The notes under the pieces are model-generated. The model worked only from the letters and a program-made list of their open reading frames with translations. It was not told the origin of the DNA and ran no database searches. A program made the translations under genes and the position numbers. A DNA stretch of 64,000 nt from Bugula neritina (taxonomy: Eukaryota > Bryozoa > Gymnolaemata > Cheilostomatida > Bugulidae), in assembly GCA_964035545.1 (NCBI GenBank), contig OZ037765.1, forward strand, positions 28,508,004 to 28,572,003, read 5' to 3'. This document shows positions 1-15,200 of this stretch, piece after piece. Position 1 is the first letter of the stretch, and each line of letters starts with the position of its first letter.

Positions 1-289
1 GATGCAGGCTGGCAATTATAACTACAGCATTGCTAAAGTGATAAAGTTTTTGCATTTGTTTGTATAAACACAGTTTGAGAGTGTAGTGCACACAACTAGC
101 TTAGTTCAGCATAGTAAAGCACTCTCACTGACTTTGTTATCTGCACACCAGACAGGGTAACACACTCAGCGCAGTGCAATTATAGAGATACGATAATCTT
201 ATAAAACATGAAACACTAAGCTATTGCATTCATTGAAAGTTGTCGCGCTATTCAAGAGTATCGCTGGAAAGGGGAGTGTTAACGCAGTG
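1..289 (+). promoter_or_regulatory. Probable 5' leader of the adenylyl cyclase gene
   Basis: This stretch lies directly upstream of the first coding exon. The frame of the ATG at 290 is open back to a TGA near 211 with no earlier ATG, so at least the last 80 bases are probably untranslated leader. No clear TATA box or splice acceptor could be fixed, and the transcription start may lie left of the window. Confidence 0.35.
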
Positions 290-3200
290 ATGTATCGTGA
301 TGTAACAAGCAGGCGTAAAAAGAAAGCAAGCAGAATTTCATTATATTCTTCAATAGAAAAAGATGAAGGAAATCAAACGGTGGGTGATTTTTTAAAATAG
401 CACAGCATGATGCCAGGAATTGGCCTTAAACTGCTGGCAGCAGATGGTAATAGAATTTCGCAGTTTGTTGGTTCCTGAAAAAAGTAAGGAATAATAATAT
501 GTTTGCTTGCTACAATTATTTATAACATTTTACATTGTATAAATTTTAAAACAATGTGGGCTTATATTAGCATGAACTTAATACTTGCATACAATGCTTA
601 TACAGTTTATAAAAATTATCTATAACTATGTAATATTTAATTTATTGTCAATTTAATTAATGATAGCAATATAATTATAATAATCATTTTTCAAAAGATT
701 TGCCGAATAATTCAATTTAAAAACAACAAATCATACTAATGGCTGCTAACCAGTTTATGCTAATAAGCAAATTCTTTAAACATCGAGGGTTACTGTATAT
801 TTAGGAAATGTTGATAAAGTTTTAAGCTTACATACACTATAAAATGTTTTGATATAGTTGAACTAGTTTTAGTTGTTGATAAAACTCAACACGAAATGTT
901 GTAAGAATTTGAAATCAATAAGTATTTTTGAGTTCACTTCCACCACCCACGGACCAGCCTGACTTTAAATAGAGATAATAAACTAAAATCTTCCACAATA
1001 ACCTGGCTCATACTGCTATCATCATAACCTAGACCAAGATAATTATGCAATGCATATATTGGCAGTCATAAAGATAACACAAAGCTACATCTAATGTTAG
1101 CATTATAAACTATACGCTCTCTAAAACATACCAGCATTATTTTTTGATAAAACACACCATTAGCACCGTCTCAATGCTCACAGGCTAGTATTTGTGGTCA
1201 GTGTGACTTTACTGTTGCACATGTAGCCACACATCAATTAACACCAAGGCATGTAGGTGCAAGTATTTGATTACAATTTGTCATATGTGTTCGGGCTACA
1301 TATAACATTATATGCTTATTGCAATAATTTCATTTAAAACTGGAATCTTGAAAATGGATTTTGAAGAAATTGAATTCAACTTGCAGGTAAAAGACTAGAC
1401 TTAGTACTTAACTCAGCACTTTTTCATGCAGAAATGAATAATACACCCAGTTTACACTGGGAAACTCATGCTACCGCCAGTTGTATGACTAATTATAAGA
1501 AGAATGTTTCTGTGCTATTCTATGCATGTACCTAGTATATAATAGTTTGTCATCAGCAATCTAGTGTGTTTATGCTGTTTCGAATACTGCTACTTACTAA
1601 TTGAGAGGATGCGGCAGTCTATGGGAAGTGTTTTCAGTTTGTATTTCAACATACATATAGAGCAGCAGTTAGGTCTGTTTACTTACATATGATGTTGTTT
1701 TATTAGGCTAGTACAAAAAAGTAAGTTTTCCAGCAATATTTTGGGTTCAGCACATAATTTTTGTATAAAAAATTGTCTGTCTGGTAAGTTCAAGTGTAGA
1801 CAAAATCTCTAAACTAAAAGTCGTACTTCTTGACTAAATTTTGTAAAACTAAATATTTGTGAAATTGAGTCTTTATTACCGTTGGACATGACTTCTAATT
1901 TAGCTTATAACCTGACATAATCGTTCTATTGTATATCAGAAATTTTTGGGCTACTATAATAATGTTATCAATATATTAGATGCACACAATATACAATTTG
2001 TTTTTTTTTCAACTTATATATTTAAGATCAATTTGTGATACTCTATCTATCGGGCTACAGATATTTATGCGAAATTTTTATAGTAAAACTATGTAGTTTA
2101 ATAAGCTTGTAGGTTGAGCTTTTTTTTAATTTTTGGAAAAATGCTCTTATTATTTGACATGCCGTTTACAAGTTTAAATATTTTAAAGCCAAAAAGCTAG
2201 CTTTCTAAGCTATGCTGAGTGCTTTACTACATTACACTAAGGCTTGCTATATAATACTGTCTAACAAGCTTAATCTTATTATTGTGTTGTGATGATGTAG
2301 ACTTCCCCTTCTGAGCTTCGACATATGAAAAAGAACTTTGAAGCTGGAGGTACGATTCTGTGGGGAGCAGACTACGACTGTGACGATTCTGATTCTGAAA
2401 TGGCCAGTCTTACTCCAATCAAAGAAAATGAAAGCAGTTCAGGTGATGTCGCATCAGATCGAGGCTCTTATTTAGATGCGACCAGCTACACGGATTCAAT
2501 AACAGCTTCTAGTGGTAACCACCTGAGACGGCGGCAAAGTGAGCATCGCACAAATCTGCTTCGGCACAAGCAGTTATGGCAGAAGGCGGCTCAACAAGCT
2601 AAACAGGGCAGCATAGAGCACAGGCGCAAAAGCATTCTCCCATTTGAGGACATTGGTTTAAGTGATTCAACATGGACAACATCTACAAATCTTTCAATGG
2701 ACGATGATGATGAAGAGGAAACGAGTCAGCTGAAACTCGCTCACCCGCCCAAAAAAGCAACCTCAACTTGTTTAGTAACTGTTGGTAGCAATCGCAGTGC
2801 AAACAAAGTGCATACAAAGGTACAACCCATATCATCGTTAGACATAGAACAAGATGTCAAGCCGCAGTTAAGAGCTGCCAGAGAAGTTTTAGGGTTTATA
2901 TTTCCACGGGTTCCTACTCAATTCACCACAGATGTCAATGAGAGTTTGTACCAGCGATACTACAGCCACAAAAGGAAAAAGACCATGCTGATAGTAAATA
3001 TTCTCTACATAATTCTCCATGTGGCACTTTATATACTCAAACTTCTTCCATTGAACACTACGAGAGCCCAAGAAGATGCTTTATACCTGATACGAGAGAC
3101 AGCCATTACAGCTGTACTACTTACTCTGCACACTCTTGTCTGCATCTGGACATACCGAACCAACTCTCTGAAAGATGTCCTAAGATGCGCATATTGTACA

Positions 3201-6200
3201 TGGAGTCTGCTGTTATTACACACACTCATTACTCCAATAACTACTCTTGTGGACTACCAACAGTTGGCAAAAAATGCCAGTCAACCGACATCCTGGGACT
3301 CTTTTGGTACATGGCAATGCTCATTGACAATGTTAATTCCATTCGGGTTTTTAACTGTGATTCCTTTAAGGAGAATGATAGTGTTGTGTTCAGTGATGGC
3401 AAGTTTACACCTGATTGTTACTGGGATATTGACCAGCTACTACAACACCGCGTGCTTATCTAGGGTATGTATATAGGCTAAAATAAAGCATTCCATGTTT
3501 TAACTATAAATAGTAGTTAGTTATTAAATAGCTAAAACCAGAGATAATGGTAGCAGCTAAGCATTCATGTCATTTCTAGTGAGTGTGACTAAAATAAGCA
3601 TATAATAGTAGTGTCATTGTTCTAACTTCCTGTAGTTACCACCATGTGTGGTCCGATTATTAGCTTTTATATATGCTACATCATGCTCATAACTTTAACT
3701 GTTAAGTTGAGATAAAATTGGGTGGCTGTAAACTACACAGCATGATATAACCAAGAGCTTTGTGACATTGGTGACCAGTCCCCCAACACAATGTACAATG
3801 GAGAGATCTGTGGCGGTTGAAAACAATCAGTCGCCTCATCCTATCCATAATCCTAGAGTTTTTTAAGGAAACCATAATTTATAGTTATAATTTGGCATAG
3901 GGTGAAGGAAGGATGCTTTAAATTTGTGTTCAACCATGATCTCCAACTTTAGGCCAAAACAACATAATTAGTATAACCAGGATAGATTATATTAGTCATC
4001 TGTTTTACCGGAAAAGTTACCAACTATATGGGGTAGCAGCTATACGACTGCAAACAGCATTTTACTCTAGCATAATATAGTGTAGTTATAATGTCATAAC
4101 GTAATGCAATAATATTGTAAACTACAAGTATATATAATGTTATTCCATCTAGTAATGCTGAGATGTCAGTAACGTTTTGTCCACTTATAATGCTACTATC
4201 AAGTCCAAATGTTTTTCTTTGAATGTCCATGGCTGCAGTGATCAGTGTTGACAAATATCCCTTGCTAATTGCTACAGTATCATTACATAGCTGTGACTAA
4301 ACGCCTATAAAAAGGTAGAGCTTGTTGTAACTACCACTGTAAAGTATAAGGTATTACTCAAGAGTTCCTCTGTTGACACACTTGAGCAAGCTGCATCACT
4401 GTATTCTCTATATTCTGCACAGGAATTAACGTTCCTACATTTGTAGTTAGCGGTTGATGGCGCAGTTATGGTTGCAGTAGCAATAATGGGGTCGTTCAAT
4501 TATTACCTTGTTGAGAGAACAGAGCGAAAGGCTTTCTTGGAGATAAGGACTTGCATTGCTTCACGTCACACAATCTCAAAAGAAAATCAAAATCAGGTAT
4601 CAATATATTCTTATTGTTACAGTAACAGATGAACTGTTACAAGTGTGAAAGTCAATGTAGCTTAACAGACCTGCATGCCTATAGAGTATCTTTTGTGCTA
4701 GAGTAGTAATGAAGCATCTACAAGCTCATCTTCATACTGTATAAACATTAACTGACTCTGAGTTAATGCCAGCTTATGTGATTTATCATTTTGTGCACAC
4801 AAAAATATTAACAGCTAGGCTAGCATTAAGCTTGCATGGATGCTCAGGCCTCCCCACCTATGATCTGCTCTAAAGCTTAGTCATTGCTTGACATCCTGTT
4901 AGTATAGTAAAGCTATTACTATACCTTTTGGCATAGTTCAGAGTTTTACTATGCTTTTTAGCATAGTTCAGGATTTTAGCAAGAAAGTACAGTAGGAAAA
5001 TTAATCTACCGAAGATCAAGGTAGTTTTTATCTCAAACCTTTTTCAACTGTGTTCAAGTATTTTTCCATTGAAATCAACAACTAGAAGCCTTAGCTAAGC
5101 ATGAATTGCACCTTTGAACATCTGAGATGTTTTGCATCTCTAAGTAGGTGACAAGCACGTAATGCACAGTACCATAATATTTATATAGCGATAAACAAAT
5201 CAGGCGGCTGTAAGTTAGGTCAATACATGTTACATAAATACTGAAGTTCTTTCATATTAACAGCATTAACCAGCTCAAGAAACTTGAGTTATAAAAGTCT
5301 TTAGCTACCCCTGTACTTGTTTAAAACAACTCATGAAAGTTTATAGTCCCCATCCCTGTTAAAAACCCCTGATAGAAAAGTTTTTTTTTAACTTGGGCTA
5401 AGGACTTATTCATATGAGGCACAGAAGCAATTATGACTGGATGCTCTTCCTAACATCACCAATGGCATTTACTGAGGTTCGAACCCATGACTGCAGGTTT
5501 ATTAAGCCAGCACTCTAACCCTTAAACCATGGCTGCTCTCTTGTACTTGCTTAAAACAATGCCTTTAAACGTTGCTATTGCATGTACTGTTTTCCTAACT
5601 TATGGCAATCATTTATGGTCTTTGCTGTATGCAGGAAAGACTGGTATTATCAGTTCTCCCAAAGTTCATAGTCAATGACATCTTGAATGACGACTCCTCA
5701 ACCCGAGGCCCTTTCTACAGCATCTTTCTGCACAGATATGAGAATGTCAGGTATATCTCACATAATATTCACATTAATGTAGCTGCAGTTTTGAGAAAGC
5801 TTTAGTTCTAATAAATATTGTTAGTAGAAGAAGGTGCTGGTATGTAAAACAATGCAAACCTAACCACCGGAAACTATATTATACCTCCACTAAGGCTAGA
5901 CTTAGTATAGCTTTAGTGTATTTGCAGAGTTTATATTGCGTAGTGCAAATATCTTTGTGTTTATAAACCAAACTTTTGTAGTGAGTTAATGGCTTATACT
6001 CTGTTTTGTATCCATGCATGTGCAATGGCACGTGTAAGTCTAGCATGCATGTTAGTATTCAGTAGCTATAGCTGCCTTTTTAAGGTAGTAATCACTCACT
6101 AAGTCAAAGAAAGAGCGTTTGCTCCGCCTCAGACCATATAATCTTATCATTTTTAATAAATCTAGTATACCATTGGTAAAACTGTATTTGCTGTTGACAG

Positions 6201-9200
6201 TTAATTTAAGACAATCTAAAATTTAGTTTGACAATGATAAATGATGTTAGAGTGTAGTTTGTATATTGGGAATTTTATGACATGTGTCAGCATAGAGCTT
6301 TTTGCTGCCAGGTTGATTTTTTATCTACAATGCCAAGACTATGCTGACAATGTAGGTATAGCCTCAGTTTTAGATTATTCCATATACTATGCAGATAAAA
6401 TAAGCATTTACCAAACTCTAATGCCAAATAAAAAAATTGTAGTTTAAGCTAATTAAAAGTTTGCAACTCTGCAGCTAGATATATGAGAAAAATAAGTCAT
6501 TGGATATATAACACTTGGGTGTACAGAAGCTTTATCTAAAAATATATTGGTTTTAGCAACAAGTCTATTACAACTTTTTTTCTTTAAAATTTATCCTACT
6601 TAAAAAAGATGGTACAGCATTTACAAGAGTTGGAATTGTGAGCATTGGTTCATATTATATGTGAAGAGGGAGGAAGGGGTAGATTATGATTAGAATAAAC
6701 TTCTCTGAAAATTATGCTTTGCCTGTTCACATTCCAGACATGGCCTAGCTTGAACCCTTAACATATATGCTGTGTTTAAAAATATTCTAATGAATGAAAT
6801 TAAAGTATACCTCCCAAGTTGCTGGTTGCTAGGATACCAGTAAATTTTCCAGCACAGAGCTGAAATCAAGGCCTGCTGGTCAAGGCCGAACATGCAGGTG
6901 ACGAGGTTCACATCATTGAATGTACAGGAACATGTCCTACAGTTGACGGAAAAGTTTGACAGCTGCAAACTTTTGCAATTACTCTAGAATTTGTCATTGT
7001 AATTGTGGGTATACGCTCATGAGTCTCGTCAAGTTGACTGGGACGTACATGTGAATGGTGGATAAGGAAGCTATACTGTTTTTGCAATCTGTGGCCCAAT
7101 ACCCAGTCATAAAACAACTTGTCAAGTATTGTCATGCAAAGGAACAAGTTAATGACACTTGAGGAGGTATAGGTGGGCTAGAATGTGTAGAATTCACAGC
7201 TAGTATGTGAAGTGGTAGCAATTCGGTAGTAACTAAGAAACTATGCTTGGAGTGCTGATAAAGAATTACTAATTGCCAATCCTAAATAGATCCAAACACG
7301 CTATTTTTAGTTTCACATACAAAACAGGAATAGTTATTTTCATGTTACAGGTAATAAATTAATTTCTTAGATTTAATTTGTGTATACTTTACCAACTAAA
7401 CCTAACAGAAAATCTTAAGCAATAACGCTTGGAGCCTGTCATAAAAGTATAATTGATATAATTCATGTAAATACTCCACGTCCCATCGTCTCTTGGTTAT
7501 ATGAAGTTATCTTAAATTTTAGCATATTATTTGCGGACATTTGTGGCTTTACTACTCTCGGAACAAAGCTGTCTGCTAAGGATTTGGTGAACATGCTTAA
7601 TGATCTGTTTGCCAACTTTGATAAACTCGCAAAGGTAACTATTTCCAACTTGCACAGGTGTGCTCTATACTTGTAAGAGCGTGTCACGTTTGAGGATGTA
7701 AAGTGTAAGTGGTCAGAGTACATACAATCACACAACTTATTGCTGATGTTTCTCTCCAAATCATGTAACAAAACATTTCAATTGATATCAGATCATGTAT
7801 TGTGAGCTTCAACATAATAGAAGCTCTCACAAATGGCAATATATAATGTTATATTTGTTGTAGTAGCAGAAATTAAATTATTACGCTGCTTATCAAGATT
7901 GTATCTATATTGATTACGTTTTGACAATATTAACTGTATAAGCTTGTAGTTGCATAGATTTAATCATAAGAGTACTAAAAGGTGTAATGTAGATAGGAAG
8001 AATACAATAACTGGCTTAGTAACAACTTTCATGCTTTTATACACTCACGTGTTAAGTTGCTTTTAGTACCCAAACAATAGCAACTGAACACTAATAGAAT
8101 TGCTGGTAACTGCAATTAAAGTATTGTTTATAATACTGATATCTGCTATATATCACTCCACTTACAATTGCGTTCATTACGTAAGCTTCCTTTAGAATTT
8201 TATGCATCATCAATAGTGGTAGCAAGAGGAAGTGTGGGATGGGGATTCATTAAAGCTATGACAAGATTTCCACCAAACATTTGACAAACTACACCATTCG
8301 GCTAGAATGTATTGTATTCACGAGTTGCTAAAGTGAATAAGAACTGGTGACACGCAATGCTACTAACTCTATGAAGCAAAAATTATATTTTTGGATTTAA
8401 TGATTCATGGGAATACCAATTTGAAACATTCTCTATATCTGAAAGTAAATCCAATATTAAGTATTGTATGTAGTCTGCTAATCTTGTAGAAACATAAGTG
8501 CCTAAGAATTAAACTCTTGGGTGACTGCTACGAGTCCATATGTGGAATCCCGGAGTTTACCCCGGACCATGCTGACAACTGCGTGAAAATGGGCTTGGAA
8601 ATGATAGATGCCATAAGGTACGCTTAAGTTTGCTAAATTACAATATAGGTACATGAAATCAATGATTTGCAGAAACACTAAAATAGATTATAAGGAAGAT
8701 CAAGTACTGAACTATCAGCAGATTTATAAATAGAACATGGTGATAAATGAGTTTATTTGAAGGTTATTTTGTATAAGATTGCAAACTCTGTGTCAATTGG
8801 TACTCTACTGATAAACTACTCTGTGTATTATAGCATAAATTCATTAGATTGCAAATCACTGCAGCAATAAACTATCGGGTCTTTGTCAAACATCTATACT
8901 TGTTTTTGTTAAATCAATGACACATTTTTAATATCACATAAATTATGTTGATAAAGTGCTGTAAGATAGTCCAGACCCACAATCAAAGACCTTGATTGCT
9001 TTGTGTATGTTTAAAGATAAGATTTAAATAACATACTCTTCAGTATTGTTAAGATAGTAAGCTTTGCTTTGTGATCTGGCATGGGAACTGAACCTCTAAT
9101 GACACATTAAACTTGACAAGCTTGGCTCAATGTTGTGTCACGATTGAAACTTTTAGCATCGTAAAAATTACTCATCAAAATTTTACTTTGTTTACAGAAA

Positions 9201-12200
9201 CTAGACTAACTTTAGATTTCCCTCACATATTGTAACCAACTATCTTCATTTATGACTTATGAACGAGCTGTTTAAATTTATACATTTATCAGGTTTGACG
9301 ACTTTATTATAGTACACACCAATTTTATGAATAAGAAACGTTCTTTAATGACGTAATTTCTAAGCATACCTAAATACTACACCTTTAAGAAAAAGTTATC
9401 GTTTTCTTTTCTACCAAGAATTGTTTCCCACTAAAGTTTCTTCTTCTATTCTTACATGCAGTAGCATCAACTTCAGCTGTCTGCTGTTTGTATATCTGAT
9501 TTATTATACACAAGCATTTCTTCCCTTTTCGTCTCTATAGAGTATAGACTATTGTGTTTTCAGAACCACATATTTAACATGTAAAATGCGTAACTTACAA
9601 AACAATTTTTTCTGCTCACATAAAAGTCATATTTACACATATATTATTTGTTTGTGCAGACTAGTAAGGGAACAGCAGAAAGTGGAGGTGTTGGACATGA
9701 GAATAGGAGTGCACACAGGCTCAGTGTTTGGTGGTGTACTTGGTCTAAGGAAATGGCAGTTTGACGTATACTCAGATGATGTGAAGACAGCAAATGCAAT
9801 GGAATCCAGTGGGGAGAAAGGGTACAGCTACAACTAGTTTATACAAATAACAAATAAATGAGAGTGAATGGCTAAAACGTTGTACTATTTTCAAACAGAT
9901 ATAATATATTACAATTGCCGTCAAGAATTGTTGGTGAGTTGGTGGAAATACTCATGGTTTTGGAAAGAATTCTTTAATGCTTGTATACGTAGGAATTTTT
10001 GTGAAGTTTAAATCCATCATACCAGTTTTGAAACTATGAGAGAATACTGGTTTATGCAAGAAGTATTGAATAGGTTATGAGTACTTAACAGTGTAAATAC
10101 AAACTGGATTTAAAAACGGAACAGAGCAAAATTCTAGGACAGATCTGAATTAATTTTGATAATTCTTTTTTGGTTTTAGAAGAGTACATATTTCTGAAGC
10201 TACTAGGTTGTGTTTGACAAAATCGTTTGATATGGAACCAAACAACAAGCTGGAAGACGAATATCTTAAAGAATTGGGCATGTGTTCTTATTTCATAAGA
10301 CCAAAAGCAGTTAAAGACTCTCAAAATGACTTGGCTCATGCTAAGAGAGTATCTTATTTGGACAGACGGCACACATTACATTCTATAGAAGGGGTATGAC
10401 TATTTCACTCTGGCAGTGAATATACGTCTTTCTTATTAGCTTATACCATGAGCAATACCTTATCCATCATGCTACATTGATTGTGTAAATCAGATTCTAA
10501 TAAACGTATTGATTTTAAAGTTCTATACATGTTTGTAGGTCATACAAACCAATTATATATATTTATGATGCACTATTCATTATTTGTTGAGCAGAATAAT
10601 GCATGCATAATTACAATCATATTTAATTAGATGTGAAGCCAAAATTTAATTTGACATCCGTGGTTTATGTGTTTTATAGCCTGACTCTTTGGAGCTGGAG
10701 ACGAAGATGCCGGTTCACTTACGACACTCGACCGACAATGCTGTAAATAAACTGATACAAAGTGCAACAGACTCTAAAGCAGATGATAAGTTGTCAAAAG
10801 AACTCGTCAAGTTTGTTCCTCTAACCTACAAGGCAAGTAGACATCAAATGAATATAAAGTGTTTTGAGCCAGAATTATAAAACATAAAGGTATACTATTG
10901 TAGGTAAAAGCAAAATTGTTCTGTAAATGAAAAAAATGCAAATTGTTAATATGTAAATACTCAGCTGTTCAGTAATTAGCTCTACCTTAAATTTTAAGTA
11001 ATAAACCCATAAAGTTGATATTTCAAATACATTATATAAATAAAAACAAGCTTATTGGAAAGAGAATACTTGTGTTTCAACCAGTTGCTTGGTTATTGAA
11101 ATGGCAATAGTTACTAATGCCAGCTTTAAACAAAGTAGTTAAAACATTTAATATCATTTGCAATTATTCCATTATTGTCTACTAACTTACTTGAGCTCTC
11201 TTAGATTTACTTCAATAAATAATAGTTACATTGTGTTGTTAGTAAAGGCAGCTTTACAATCAGATTTTGCTATTTTAATTGAAGCCTATTGACCCAGCAG
11301 GAAATTATAGCCGGGTAATTAATGTTTAGAGATTTTGCCTATTGAATTGCATATTTGTCTACTGTGGTCTTATATAATGTACCTTAAGGATGTAATGTTA
11401 ATTTTTCTAGGATGCAAAATATGAGAAGAAATACAGAGACAGTAAAGATGGTTCATTCCAAACAAATTTATTATCATTTTCAATCATGACAATTGTAATA
11501 ATCATTACTCAGGCTGTTGCAAATTCTAACAACAAACATCCAATGTAAGTAACCTAAGGAAAATGTTGTTCAATTGACTTTTATTGAGATATAAATTATA
11601 GATCTCCAAGAAATAAAATATATTCATCAGATTTTTTGATAAACAGCTTTTTGTAACTTTTCTCAGCAACAGTTGAAGTTTGAATTCCTAAATTAACAAG
11701 AATTATACTTTTAATTTCCCAGTTTCATTGTAGCTTATATTATACTTCTTTACTTATATATATTATGTTTATTTTCTCCACAAGAGCTCATCTATTATTC
11801 TAAATTCCTTATATTGTAGGCACTGGGTTGGCTCCTTTGTAACAGGGGTGGTTCTGTTGTTGGTTATCGTGATTTTAACATACATGATTATTCAGCGCGT
11901 CATGTATCACCGTAAGTGTAAGAACAAAGTATGGAAGGATAACAAGAACCCTGGGTTACTTGAAAGCTACGCCCTCAGGAACACCATTATTACTTTAGTC
12001 ATGGTTGCTCTGTTTACGTCTACAATATTGTCAACTATTTTGCTATCGGTAAGGAAATATTGTTTTTCGGCTAAAGGGTTCTTTTCATTTCATTAGTTTC
12101 GCATGTGAGGATATTTTTTCCTGTGGAAGTTTTGAAATGCAAGCTGCTATTTGCCTTAAACTTGATTAAAACTTTATTTAAGTATAATTTATAACAATAT

Positions 12201-15200
12201 TTTTCTTTCAGGTCTATGCTGGAGAGGATGACACTAATACCCCATGCTACTCCGCGGTAAGTGTTCATATAAATCTTAGTCTCAATACTCTACGTAACGC
12301 CAACTAAGTCATGTTTCTTTTAAATAACCATTTTTTGTGTTTAAGATCTGGCGTTTTCAAAATTAAAATTTTCCAGGAAACACATAGCTTCTTTAGAAAC
12401 ATATAGCTGACATGTATGCAATATTTTGTAAATCATGTCAAATGTACAAACTAAATACAGCAGCTTGTATATAGTCTCAGTGTTCTACTTTATGACTTGC
12501 TAGAAATTTTATAGGCAGCTGTTAGATATTTGAGTTCAGATTGTTTACTAACACTTGCTGCTTTTATATCAAGCTGTACATGTTTGAAATACCAATTCAT
12601 TGTGTTGTGTAAATTTGAAATGCTGCCTGCAGGCATGTAAATGTAAAACCATCAGTACTAAGAAGTGTGGATGGTCCACTTTATGGCGTTTCTTGTTATG
12701 CCAATTATTACATCATATCAACTACAAAATGTTGTATATAAGATCAAGTATTGCATCACTTTATCTCAAGTAACTAAAATTTATGTATAGTCATAAATAT
12801 AACTCCTTTAAATCATAACAACATAAGACATTTGTTAATTGAAGGTCAAAAACCTTGCTTCTGGAAAAGCTAGATATCAGGTTTTATTTGTATGGAATAT
12901 TACTTTTTGCCCAACTTGGTCATGAAAGTTTTTCCATTATGTAATTGAAAAAGAGTCCAGATATATAAAAGAGTATGTGATTATAACATCTCCCATGGAG
13001 TTATGCTATCTCGTAATTATACAGTATGTGCAGCTGTGGATTCAAACAATTCAAGAAATGACAACTCCAAAGCCAGTATAAAAATCTCGGAAAATTGTTG
13101 ATGTTATAACATGTTACATACTATAGAGGTGCCAGCAAATTTAAAAAAAGCGGTGAGGAAATTTAAAAGAGATGCTGCATAAAAAACTTGTGTGGCTACA
13201 TGTTATTGGGGAAATTCGGAGAAAGACACAAGCCATGAGACCCCTTGAAGAGATATATTTCACGCAAATAAAAAATGTTGCATGTTTTGTCAGTCATTCT
13301 TCATGATGTCACTAGAAGTTTAATTTGACAGAATTGCAAACAAAAATAAGCTTGAGCTTGTTGCATTGATCAGTGCATAGTAGTAATCAATAAAAACTGC
13401 AATAATTAATTAAAAACTGTGTTCACTAGTTTTGCTCTTCTCCCAGTATGTGGCAGGCATTCAACAGCTGATTCGCACAATCTTTAGGCGAGTAAATTTT
13501 GCCTAGTATGACATGCACCTTTATGACAAAACTTGCAAAAAAACGTATTTCACTAAGATCTGCTGGCTATATAAGTTTCTCTCATGCAATTTTATAAAAT
13601 AATGAAAGCTGCACGGGTTAGTGTGGACCAAAGAGAGAATAATTTATGCCATATATACATCTAATCAGAGAGCTTCTCTCTATTACAGTATATGTGGATG
13701 TCATGTCTGTTGGTGCTGCTGTCAACTGGTGCCTTCCTCAAGTGGATCTATCTCCTTAAAGTCATCATGATTGTCATAATGTCGACGGCGTTTATCGTAG
13801 CTCATGAAATGGTAGCCCCCTACACAGTGAGTCAAGTCTACCAAGATCTCAACTTTGTAGGTAGCGCTAATGAGAGCCAGTTACTAATTCAGGAAAGGTA
13901 AGACTCATCTAAAGAGAAGATAACTGCAAATAACATCGGTATTTAACTTGTTAGAAGAGTGTTGCCTTTTTGAGCCCTTTGTTTAGAGCTATTTCAGCTG
14001 CCATTTTATTTGAAGTGAAGTAAAAGTGTCTTTAAAAAAGTTTTATAAATTGTAGAAATATTCAAGCTCACCTAACTCTATATGGAAGAGTTGAATATAT
14101 CATTGTGATACTGTTTGCAGCCCTCCTATTAATATATCACTCCAGAATTGTAAGTATCTATCCAGAAATACGTATAATGACCAATTTGCTTTAAATTAGG
14201 CAGAACCATTAAATAAAATATATTTCTTATAATGTTTTAGATATCATTCTACAACCAATTAATTGTCTGAACTGAGCTTTATGCCATAAATTAAAAAATA
14301 CCAATTAATAATATCACTTTAAATGACGTTTCAGCTGGAGCTGCATGCAAGGTTAGATTTTCTGTGGCGACTGCAGGCTAAGCATGAGTTACAGGAAATG
14401 GATCACGTGAGAGATAATAACCTTACGCTGCTACGTAATGTTCTTCCAGAGCACGTGGCTAACAATTTCTTGGGGCGGAAAAGAAGAGATGAGGTATTTT
14501 AGCAAATTTATGAATGAAAGTGGCATTAAGTACGAGCAAAATTGTCACTTGTAATGCCCACTTTGAAAGCTAGTGCAAACACACATGAAACATGAATTTT
14601 ACAGGAATTAGAGGCTTGGGTATGTGCTTGAAATATATGTTGGGGTTGAAGTTTTCGAATCTAATTGCTGCAGCACTTCATAATGTAGCCATGCAGCAAA
14701 AGCTTTTCTTTGTCTACAATTCTGTCAATTAAATTAAGTTCAATTACTATCAGTATTGTAAAGCATGCAACATCATCGTAATCTGACAAACCCCAATTTT
14801 ATGTCACCCAATGGAAATAGGTGTAAACTTCTCAACGGATTTCACCACCTGATAAAAATGTGTTGCAAAATTTTGCTCAACTTTTGACTTATATACACCA
14901 TGTATAAATGTGCTTTTACGGAAAATGCAGTATTAGGTCTAACATTGTTAATTTTATATTTAAGAGAACACAACTTTTGAAAAATTAGATGCATGACTTG
15001 CAATTTCAATTCAGAGTGAGCTAAAAAATAAATATATTTATGTTTTATAATGCATGCACTGTACTACATATTAGTCTGCAAGTGACCTTGTATTGCATTC
15101 TGCTGCAGGAACTGTACTGTGAATCCTACAACAACGTAGCTGTTATGTTCGCATCAATTTGCAACTTCAATGATTTCTGGCTGGCTGTCCAGGCCAACGG

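Noticed and set aside
3029-3229. Minus- and alternative-frame ORFs over 2889-3463
   Set aside because: They are shadows of the large membrane exon of the adenylyl cyclase.
4024-4254. 76-residue minus-strand frame in the intron at 3465-4446
   Set aside because: It has no motif. The flanking cyclase exons join in phase 0 across it, and no extra exon is needed.
5475-5541. tRNA-like sequence (also near 23877-23942)
   Set aside because: A- and B-box-like words are present, but the cloverleaf is degenerate and the copies continue into a shared SINE body, so these are SINE heads and not tRNA genes.
6870-7160. Protein-like short frame ([18 protein letters not shown]...) in the intron at 5751-7522
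   Set aside because: It is about 35 residues, with stops on both sides, no splice sites in phase and no recognised motif. It may be a repeat remnant but is not supportable.
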